Shown: positions 1 through 4,753 of the stretch, one piece after another
How positions within the stretch are numbered: position 1 is the first letter of the stretch
Layout of the letters: every line of letters begins with the position of its first letter
From: Tepidisphaeraceae bacterium
Lineage (GTDB): Bacteria; Planctomycetota; Phycisphaerae; Tepidisphaerales; Tepidisphaeraceae
Direction: 5' to 3'
Length of the DNA stretch: 5,711 nucleotides
NCBI GenBank assembly: GCA_025450555.1
Contig: JANWHF010000129.1
Coordinates: 1-5,711, forward strand
Notes under the pieces: model-generated
What the model saw: only the letters and a program-made list of their open reading frames with translations
Database searches by the model: none
What the model was told of the DNA's origin: nothing
Program-made: the position numbers and the translations under genes

Positions 1-128
1 AGATCACTTTGCGTGTAAAACCACAAGGATGTCTGAGTTGTTACTTTCGCCAGTGCCACCGCTGTACACAGCAGCAACACCAGCCACACATCCTCGCGGC
101 TTTCCGACTATTTAGTTGCCAAAGAGCA

Positions 129-154
129 CCCTTTCCCGCTAAGCGGGAAAAGGG
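129..154. repeat. Inverted repeat (11-bp stem-loop)
   Basis: TTTCCCGC (132-139) and GCGGGAAA (143-150) form a perfect 8-bp stem around a TAA loop. CCC (129-131) can pair with GGG (152-154) across a single bulged A to extend it. No clear T-run follows on either strand, so it is not a typical intrinsic terminator. It may be an RNA-stabilising or protein-binding hairpin; its function is unknown. Confidence 0.5.
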
Positions 155-224
155 AAAACGACTACTGCGGCTGTTCACCGCCGGTGTCGTGAATCGTTTC
201 GGGCGATTTTCACTCCGCCATGGG

Positions 225-250
225 CCGGAAGATCGTAGCGATCGATCCGG
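225..250. repeat. Imperfect inverted repeat
   Basis: CCGGA (225-229) plus GATCG (231-235) pair with CGATC (239-243) plus TCCGG (246-250) around a 3-nt loop, with an A opposite GA as an internal bulge. That gives about 10 base pairs. There is no flanking T-run. It may be a structured RNA element or chance in GC-rich DNA; no function is assigned. Confidence 0.35.
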
Positions 251-385
251 AGCTGTCAACCCTGTTTCAGGAACGCTTCAGCGGCGTGTGTGCGTCGCAT
301 GAATTTCGTCCCGTTCAAGGGAGGCGGAATACTATCGGGAGTTTTCCGCTTGTCAACGGGTGTGCTGAAAATATCCAGAAACTTC

Positions 386-406
386 AAAAAAGCCCGCGAA
401 ACGCGG
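386..406 (-). terminator. Candidate intrinsic terminator of the surface-protein gene
   Basis: Read on the minus strand, a short GC stem (CCGCG, loop TTT, CGCGG; 394-406) is followed by GC and then six T residues (386-391). It lies about 110 bases past the stop codon of the large minus-strand gene, in the right orientation for its transcript. The stem is only 5 bp, so this is moderate evidence. The opposite strand has only a 4-T run after the stem. Confidence 0.5.
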
Positions 407-516
407 CCATTTTGCAGCCGTCTGATAAGAAGTATACGACCAATCAGGCGGCGAAGTTCATTGTCGGCAGCACAAGCACGCGCGGATCAATTTTAGTTTC
501 TGGTGATTCAATCGGC

Positions 517-3500
517 CTAGCGCGGGGCCTTTTCTCCGACGCCGGTCAGAACCCAATCGCGGTTTCTGGTTGAGGCGACATGATCGCGGCCGGAGAAGTT
601 AGTGAGGAGGGACGGGTCGAGTTGGAAGCTCTGGCTGCCGACGCCTGATTCAATGGCCGCAATTCGGCTGGCATAGGATGCCGAGCTGGACCATTCATCC
701 AAAAGCGACGCCAAAGCGATCTGATCCGAGTATTGCCCCGCATCGTATGGGGTGGCGGCGGGGACGAGGACGTTACCGGGGCGACCGCCTTTAAGATTGT
801 CGACACCGGCGCCACCCAGCAGGATGTTGGATCCCTTGCCGCCGTTGAGAACGTCATTTCCGTCCCCCCCGACGAGCACATCATTAGCAGCTGCCCCCGT
901 GAGAGTGTCATTTCCGGCGCCACCGAAAAGCATGGCGGGAACCGCGACATTGGCGGCGACGGTGATGCGATCATTTCCCGCCAAGCCATACACGATGATC
1001 CGACCGGTCGGCGAGAACGGGCCAAGTTTGCTCTTGCCCGATACGACCATCACCTGGCCGTGAATCTTGGCTGATTTGATCTGGATGTTGTCATTCCCGG
1101 TGGTGCCATAGACAACCAAATCGGTCTTGGTGGGATCAGAGGGATCGGCAACGGAGCCGGCAGCGGGAAGGCCATCCGCGCTATTAATAGTTGCAGTCGC
1201 GGCCGCTGTCGAGATCACGCTGTTCTGTGCATTAGACAATGCGAGGCTGAAGCTCTTAGGGAATTGAAATGTCGTATGGCTTAAAACTGTTACCCCAACC
1301 GTCGTGCTGGTCTGGCCCGGCGCGAAAGTGAGTGTGCCGGAGATAGGCAGGTAGTCCTGTTGCGCGAGCGCATTCCCGTCGGCGGTGGCATATTGGACGG
1401 TGATGGTCTGGTTCGAAGCTGAAGAAAGCGTGACCGTCAAGTTGGCAATCACATTACTGGTCGTGGACTGAGTGACCATCACATTCGAGGCGGAAACCGA
1501 TGGCACAACGGTGACGCTCGAGGGGCTGCTGGTGTTGGAAGCATGGAAGTTGGTATCGCCCGAATAGCTGGCGGTAATGGATAGGAGGCCGGCCGGTGTG
1601 AGAGCAGCATTGAGGCTTGCCTTCCCTGTGCTATCTACCGAAGCGCTTCCGAGGAGGTTGCCGTTGGCATAAAAGTTCACCGGTCCTGTTGGCTCGACAC
1701 CGGGCGCATCGGATTGCAGAACGTTGGCGATGAGAGAAGTGGGCAAGCGTTCTCCGACTGGTGTAAGTGGGACGGTAAGGGAAACCGCCGTTGCCGCCTG
1801 CGTGACCGTTTCTGTGCCGGCGGACGAGGTGTTGGGCTGGTAGAGCGTATCGCCGGTGTAGGAGGCAGTAATGGAGTGAACGCCGACCGGCAGCGTGATG
1901 GCATTGAGCACCGCGGTTCCACTGCTGTTGAGTGAAACGGCGCCGATGCTTGTGCCGCTATCGCGAAACGTAATGATTCCGGTGGGCTTTGCGCCAGTCG
2001 TGCCATCGGTCCAGGTCACGGTGACTTGAAGAGCCGGATGGCCAAAGACAACGCTGGACGGATCGGTGGTAAGGGTTACGGTGCTGAGCCTGCCGAGGAA
2101 CGTGAGCGTCACATCGTTACCGTCGCCGCCCTTATAGCTGATTCTCCAATCATCTCCCAGGGCAACATAAACAGCGCCTTCAGCTAAACCGCTGAAGGTT
2201 CCGGAAACGGGTTGCGCACCCTGGTTATTGATAAGCGTGTAGACGGCGTTCTGAATGGGAACATAACCGCTCGCCAGCGAATTGATGGCGAACGCTCCGC
2301 CGAGCGTGACATTTCCGCGCACGTCAAGCTCAGACGTGGCCGAGCTACTGGCGCTCCAACGGAGATCGGAGCCGGCGGCGAGATTTGCGTTTCCAATGAC
2401 GTTGAGTGTACCCGGTCCGACATCGCCGGGGTCGAGATGGCCGCCTGACATATTGAGCGTGCCAATGGTTCCAGTTCCATACAGCCGGCTCGCGCTGGTG
2501 AAATTCAACGTCCCTAAAGGAGCGGAGCCGTCGATAGCAAATTGACCACCACTACTGACGGTAATCGTGCCGTTGGTCGTGTTGGCGCTGCTGCCATTGA
2601 GCGTGAGAATGCCGGTCCCAGTCACGTTGACGTTGACGCTGCCGGTGATCTGCCCGGAAAACGGGTTGGAGACGGACGTGTTAAGGGTGAGCGTTCCAGA
2701 GCCAGAAATGGCGCCGCTTCCGGTGAGCGAGGCGATAGTTTCATTTGAAGCGCCCAGACTGAGTGTACCGCTGGTGTCGATGGTGAGACTCGCGGAGTCG
2801 GCGATTTGATTGCTGAGTTGGAGTTGGACGGTGCCGCCGGTAATGTCGAGCGCGCCTGGAACAGCATTGCCGCCGGAGTCGTCGAGACTGAGGTTTCCAT
2901 TGACTGTCGTCGTGCCGGTGTAGGTATTGGCGCTGCTGCCACTGAAGACGACGGAGCAATTTGCGCCGATCGCGAGGTTGGCTGAGCCGCTGATCACGCC
3001 GGTGACGATGAGCGAGGAAGGCTGCTGCTGCGCGCTTCGGCCGCCCGGATCGCTGCCGAGCGTCGCGTCGCTGGCAAGTGTGATAGCGCCGGCCCAAACG
3101 GCGTTGGTTGTGCCGATGCCGATCGTGCTGGCTTGGCCAGCTTCCAGCGCGCCTGGGGTTCCACTGACACCGTTTCCGTTCAGGGTAATAGGCTCGGAGA
3201 TTGTCGTGCCGACGTCGGCGATCAGCGCGGCGCCGCTATCCACAACGGTATTGCCCGCGCTAAATCCGAGGGAATTATTGTTCCCGGCTTCCAGAGTGCC
3301 GGCCTCGATGGTGGTTGTTCCGCCATATGAATTGCCCGCAGCCAGGAACAGATTGCCCGTGCCGGTTTTGTCGATTCCGCCGCTGCCGGAGATTGCGCTG
3401 CCCATCCACACGCCACCGCCGATGTTGAATGCGGTGGCAGCTGAAGAAATGGCCGTCGGGAGACCCCAGTTCACTGAGAAGATCGACGTGGTGAAACCTT

Positions 3501-3786
3501 GTGTGAGCGTGACTGCATTGCCATTAACGTTGTACGCGCCTCCGAACACGACCGAATCGACGGCCAGCCCGGTGAGGTCATTGTTGGTATTACCGGGCAC
3601 TCCATTGGGGAAGTCGAGGATGACGTTAGGCTCACCGACTGAGGGCGCGCCTTCGGCCCAGTTTTGCGCGGTGGACCAGTTCTGATCGGATCCGCCTCCG
3701 GTCCAGGTATGAACCGAAAGCATTCGGCGCGTTTCCAAGCGTTCAATGACTGAAGAAACGCGGTGGTTCTTGCGCGCAGATTTCAT
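517..3786 (-). CDS. Large secreted/surface mosaic protein: autotransporter-type beta repeats, Ig-like, Calx-beta, RTX
   Basis: This is a 1089-residue extracellular-type protein. Residues 14-24 carry a LEPR-XLL-like motif (LETRRML), known from planctomycete surface proteins. Residues 26-75 give the opening typical of autotransporter-associated repeat proteins (WTGGGSDQNWS, then TNNDL). Residues of about 130-560 are Gly/Ser/Thr/Asn-rich beta-strand repeats, with clear units near 136-168 and 270-302. Two tandem Ig-like (Big_3/Big_5 type) domains span about 567-663 and 664-761, followed by a Calx-beta domain (about 763-867; YATADGNA, then SGTLTFAPGQTS). RTX nonapeptides of GGxGxDxLx type (about 955-1008) likely bind calcium, and a 75-residue tail ends the protein. 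There is no C-terminal autotransporter barrel, so type V secretion is not indicated. The start at 3786 was chosen over an ATG 24 codons upstream because GGAGA sits 4 bases before it and the LEPR-type N-terminus begins there. The role, perhaps adhesion or cell-envelope structure, is inference. It contains a single Cys (277) and no catalytic motif was seen. Confidence 0.9.
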   Translation of the reverse strand: MKSARKNHRVSSVIERLETRRMLSVHTWTGGGSDQNWSTAQNWAEGAPSVGEPNVILDFPNGVPGNTNNDLTGLAVDSVVFGGAYNVNGNAVTLTQGFTTSIFSVNWGLPTAISSAATAFNIGGGVWMGSAISGSGGIDKTGTGNLFLAAGNSYGGTTTIEAGTLEAGNNNSLGFSAGNTVVDSGAALIADVGTTISEPITLNGNGVSGTPGALEAGQASTIGIGTTNAVWAGAITLASDATLGSDPGGRSAQQQPSSLIVTGVISGSANLAIGANCSVVFSGSSANTYTGTTTVNGNLSLDDSGGNAVPGALDITGGTVQLQLSNQIADSASLTIDTSGTLSLGASNETIASLTGSGAISGSGTLTLNTSVSNPFSGQITGSVNVNVTGTGILTLNGSSANTTNGTITVSSGGQFAIDGSAPLGTLNFTSASRLYGTGTIGTLNMSGGHLDPGDVGPGTLNVIGNANLAAGSDLRWSASSSATSELDVRGNVTLGGAFAINSLASGYVPIQNAVYTLINNQGAQPVSGTFSGLAEGAVYVALGDDWRISYKGGDGNDVTLTFLGRLSTVTLTTDPSSVVFGHPALQVTVTWTDGTTGAKPTGIITFRDSGTSIGAVSLNSSGTAVLNAITLPVGVHSITASYTGDTLYQPNTSSAGTETVTQAATAVSLTVPLTPVGERLPTSLIANVLQSDAPGVEPTGPVNFYANGNLLGSASVDSTGKASLNAALTPAGLLSITASYSGDTNFHASNTSSPSSVTVVPSVSASNVMVTQSTTSNVIANLTVTLSSASNQTITVQYATADGNALAQQDYLPISGTLTFAPGQTSTTVGVTVLSHTTFQFPKSFSLALSNAQNSVISTAAATATINSADGLPAAGSVADPSDPTKTDLVVYGTTGNDNIQIKSAKIHGQVMVVSGKSKLGPFSPTGRIIVYGLAGNDRITVAANVAVPAMLFGGAGNDTLTGAAANDVLVGGDGNDVLNGGKGSNILLGGAGVDNLKGGRPGNVLVPAATPYDAGQYSDQIALASLLDEWSSSASYASRIAAIESGVGSQSFQLDPSLLTNFSGRDHVASTRNRDWVLTGVGEKAPR
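520..747 (-). other. Post-RTX C-terminal tail of the surface protein
   Basis: Residues 1014-1089 follow the last RTX unit and are not repeats. They contain an acidic/aromatic helix-like segment (DQIALASLLDEW, then SYASRIAAIESGVG) and end in a DHV...RDWVLTGVG pattern. From memory, similar 'EW...SY..RI' then 'D...DW' tails follow RTX repeats in other planctomycete proteins, which suggests a conserved module, possibly for secretion or folding. That role is inference. Confidence 0.5.
763..924 (-). repeat. RTX (hemolysin-type) calcium-binding nonapeptide repeats
   Basis: Six consecutive nonapeptides cover residues 955-1008: GGAGNDTLT, GAAANDVLV, GGDGNDVLN, GGKGSNILL, GGAGVDNLK, GGRPGNVLV. A looser unit (YGLAGNDRI) occurs at 933-941. 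The first and third match the GGxGxDxUx consensus well. The fourth and sixth lack the calcium-ligating Asp, so the array decays towards its C-terminal end. In known RTX proteins such repeats form a calcium-loaded parallel beta roll outside the cell. Confidence 0.88.
1186..1500 (-). other. Calx-beta domain of the surface protein
   Basis: Residues 763-867 show the Calx-beta pattern: alternating beta strands, the signature YATADGNALAQQDY, then SGTLTFAPGQTS and a final strand ending in ATATINSA. These domains bind calcium in Na/Ca exchangers and integrins and are common in bacterial adhesins. The acidic ligand positions were not assessed individually. Confidence 0.8.
1504..2088 (-). repeat. Tandem Ig-like domains (two about 98-residue copies)
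   Basis: Residues 567-663 and 664-761 are diverged copies of one Ig-like fold. Aligned landmarks are KPTGIITFRDSGTSIG versus EPTGPVNFYANGNLLG, and ITASYTGDTLY versus ITASYSGDTNF, with the SYxGDT tyrosines 98 residues apart. This matches the bacterial Big_3/Big_5 type found in surface proteins, where such domains act as stalk modules. The divergence suggests an old internal duplication. Confidence 0.85.
2881..2979 (-). repeat. Autotransporter-associated beta-strand repeat unit
   Basis: Residues 270-302 contain a FSGSSANTYTGTTTVNGN unit, typical of autotransporter-associated (PATR-type) repeats. A related unit around residues 396-410 (LNGSSANTTNGTITV) shares a 15-base direct repeat with it at DNA level: TTGGCGCTGCTGCCA at 2927-2941 and 2582-2596. 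Confidence 0.75.
3283..3381 (-). repeat. Autotransporter-associated beta-strand repeat unit (first copy)
   Basis: Residues 136-168 read GIDKTGTGNLFLAAGNSY, then GGTTTIEAGTLEAG, the classic PATR unit: a strand pair with a KxGxGxLxLxGxNxYxGxTTIxxGTL pattern. This is the best-conserved copy in the protein, and the repeats decay towards residue 560. In other bacteria these units build right-handed beta-helix passenger regions. Confidence 0.8.
3715..3747 (-). other. LEPR-XLL-like N-terminal motif
   Basis: Residues 14-24 (IERLETRRMLS) match the planctomycete LEPR-XLL motif with T in place of P and M in the XLL part. It follows a basic N-terminus (KSARKNHR) and is immediately followed by the mature beta-rich region. 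No long hydrophobic stretch, as expected of a classical Sec signal peptide, is visible. The motif's presence supports both the chosen start and a planctomycete origin. Confidence 0.7.
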
Positions 3787-3790
3787 GCGA

Positions 3791-3795
3791 TCTCC
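3791..3795 (-). promoter_or_regulatory. Ribosome binding site of the surface-protein gene
   Basis: On the minus strand GGAGA lies 4 bases before the ATG at 3786-3784. This decides the start in favour of MKSARKNH over the in-frame ATGs further upstream, which lack such a site. The upstream stretch to 4047 contains no recognisable -35/-10 pair. Confidence 0.7.
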
Positions 3796-3824
3796 GAAAA
3801 ACAAGCCAAGACTTCTGGCAATTT

Positions 3825-3863
3825 GCATCGGCGATGCGCGGTGCTCCGCTTGCATCAATTGAT
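3825..3863. repeat. Two short palindromes upstream of the surface-protein gene
   Basis: GCATC-GGC-GATGC (3825-3837) and the perfect 10-bp palindrome ATCAATTGAT (3854-3863) lie 39 to 77 bases upstream of the start codon. They could be an operator or a leader hairpin. Both are short enough to occur by chance, and no known regulator site is recognised. Confidence 0.25.
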
Positions 3864-4047
3864 CGGTTTACGCTGATGAGCCCGAGGGCCATTGCCGCCA
3901 ACGCTGAAATCGCCGCGATTCGCGGACGGTGGCAAGGTCAATCATCGGAAGCGGCAAAGCGTTTGTTCGAATTTGAAGAGATTCGTCGGCCAATACAGCA
4001 ACAAGAGGATCACAAAATGGCATTGCCGTATGGCGCGACCGCTGGCA

Positions 4048-4350
4048 TCACTTCAAGTCGTAGGAATTATCCGAGTCATTCGGACTTCGCGGCTTCCTGT
4101 GGTCCGGCGCAGTCGCGGCGGGCTCTTCTCGATTGGAGGCCTCTACGACCGGCTTTGATTGGGTGGCCACGACTGCTGCCGCGCCGCTCAGGAGGGTTAC
4201 GCGCTTGTGCAATTGAATCCGAGATTCCAGCAGCGCAGCCAATCCACCCAGCACATCCAGCGCTCCCTTTTCGTCCGGCGTGCCGCCGTTCACCGCACCC
4301 GCAGCTTTCAGGGCATTCGAAACAACCCGAGATATGCTTTCGAGGCTCAT
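4048..4350 (-). CDS. Hypothetical 100-residue protein
   Basis: I do not recognise the family. The N-terminal two-thirds looks alpha-helical: residues 1-18 (MSLESISRVVSNALKAAG) and 27-63, where leucine- and alanine-rich heptad-like segments (ALDVLGGLAALLESR) are followed by HKRVTLLSGAAAVVA. The last 35 residues are polar, charged and probably disordered (many E, R, P, D, N, S). No signal peptide and no catalytic motif are seen. The ATG at 4350 is preferred over an in-frame GTG at 4395, because a TATAAT sits 6 bases upstream of the ATG and the GTG has no ribosome binding site; the ATG has none either. It lies 261 bases upstream of the surface-protein gene on the same strand and divergent from the small membrane-protein gene. 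An overlapping opposite-strand frame (3834-4352) has shadow-like composition. That this is a real gene is likely but unproven. Confidence 0.5.
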   Translation of the reverse strand: MSLESISRVVSNALKAAGAVNGGTPDEKGALDVLGGLAALLESRIQLHKRVTLLSGAAAVVATQSKPVVEASNREEPAATAPDHRKPRSPNDSDNSYDLK

Positions 4351-4356
4351 GAGCAC

Positions 4357-4362
4357 ATTATA
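4357..4362 (-). promoter_or_regulatory. Possible -10 box (TATAAT)
   Basis: A perfect TATAAT on the minus strand ends 6 bases before the ATG at 4350, so transcription would begin at or next to the start codon and give a leaderless message. No matching -35 hexamer is visible at 16-18 bases. The hexamer is also read through if translation starts at the upstream GTG, so this is a weak call. Confidence 0.3.
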
Positions 4363-4454
4363 GTCGTGCCCCGCTGCCCTGGCCGTAATGGCCACTGAAG
4401 AATCGGTCCGAGTTCCCCATTCCGCAAGCTGCCGTTTAATGCGACACTGAGCAC

Positions 4455-4616
4455 ATGCCGATTCTCCTGGTCATTCTTATCATCCTGGTTCTATTGAGTT
4501 ACGGCGGCGGGTTCTATCGACCAGCATATCGCACGCACGGCATTTCGCTCGGTACGGTCCTCCTGATCGTCCTGGTGCTGTGGTTATTTGGCGTATTCGG
4601 TAGGCGGCCGTTTTAG
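4455..4616 (+). CDS. Small membrane protein, DUF3309-like
   Basis: A 53-residue protein with two hydrophobic segments: residues 2-14 (PILLVILIILVLL) and 32-48 (LGTVLLIVLVLWLFGVF). They are joined by a Gly/Tyr/Arg hydrophilic loop (SYGGGFYRPAYRTHG), and the protein ends in basic RRPF. This layout, with a glycine-aromatic loop between two leucine/isoleucine-rich helices and an LGT-LLIVLVL motif, resembles the DUF3309 family of about 50-residue inner-membrane proteins of unknown function. The first in-frame stop upstream is TAA at 4437-4439, so this ATG is the first available. Only a weak TGAG precedes it, and a TTTAAT at 4435-4440 could be a -10 box for a nearly leaderless transcript. It is transcribed divergently from the hypothetical gene at 4048-4350, and a candidate terminator follows at 4686. 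The family assignment is from remembered pattern, not a search. Confidence 0.7.
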   Translation: MPILLVILIILVLLSYGGGFYRPAYRTHGISLGTVLLIVLVLWLFGVFGRRPF

Positions 4617-4685
4617 CGGCTACCCGTCCGCAATGTCGTCTATTGCTCACTATCACTTCGCGCTGTGCGGACGCTGTTCCTGGCC

Positions 4686-4708
4686 CCGCCGGTGATTTGG
4701 CGGTTTTT
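4686..4708 (+). terminator. Candidate intrinsic terminator after the small membrane protein
   Basis: CCGCC (4686-4690) pairs with GGCGG (4699-4703) around an 8-nt loop and is followed by TTTTT (4704-4708). It lies 70 bases after the small gene's stop and 46 bases before the next start. The stem is short, so this is moderate evidence that the two plus-strand genes are separate transcripts. Confidence 0.5.
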
Positions 4709-4741
4709 GAGGTCGCGAACGAGGTATTGTGACTGATTTTC

Positions 4742-4746
4742 AAGGA
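4742..4746 (+). promoter_or_regulatory. Ribosome binding site of the radical SAM gene
   Basis: AAGGA lies 7 bases before the ATG at 4754, a good Shine-Dalgarno position. It supports MELPRRAR as the N-terminus. No clear promoter is seen between the candidate terminator and this site. Confidence 0.75.
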
Positions 4747-4753
4747 AATTAAT

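Larger units (their letters stand above)
1..516. other. Non-coding flank with no supported gene
   Basis: No convincing gene is seen on either strand. The open frames here are short, rich in Arg, Pro, Cys and Trp, overlap one another, and show no domain-like pattern and no good ribosome binding site. What the stretch does hold is a stem-loop at 129-154, an imperfect stem-loop at 225-250, and a candidate minus-strand intrinsic terminator at 386-406, downstream of the large gene that ends at 517. It is best read as the 3' untranslated and intergenic region of that gene. A small RNA cannot be excluded from sequence alone. Confidence 0.6.

Noticed and set aside
192..208. AATCG/CGATT inverted repeat followed by TTT
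   Set aside because: A 5-bp AT-containing stem with a 7-base loop and a short T-run is too weak to call a terminator.
9..573. Overlapping plus-strand frames of 97, 117 and 68 codons in the left flank
   Set aside because: They overlap each other, are rich in Arg, Cys and Pro, lack ribosome binding sites, and one runs into the end of the surface-protein gene antisense.
2927..3685. 252-codon open frame on the plus strand inside the surface-protein gene
   Set aside because: It is antisense to well-supported beta-repeat coding sequence. Its Pro/Val/Ala-rich composition is what the reverse of Gly/Thr/Ser/Asn codons gives, and no domain pattern is seen.
517..3786. Classification of the large protein as a true type V autotransporter
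   Set aside because: The beta-strand repeats are autotransporter-associated in name, but there is no C-terminal beta-barrel; the protein ends with RTX repeats and a soluble-looking tail.
3787..3858. Extension of the surface protein by 24 residues to an upstream ATG
   Set aside because: The downstream ATG has GGAGA at ideal spacing and begins the typical basic plus LEPR-type N-terminus. The extension does not look like a signal peptide.
3834..4352. 172-codon plus-strand frame
   Set aside because: Its second half is a Pro/Arg/His-rich shadow of the minus-strand hypothetical gene. The first half has no recognisable motif and no good ribosome binding site. It remains a weak alternative.
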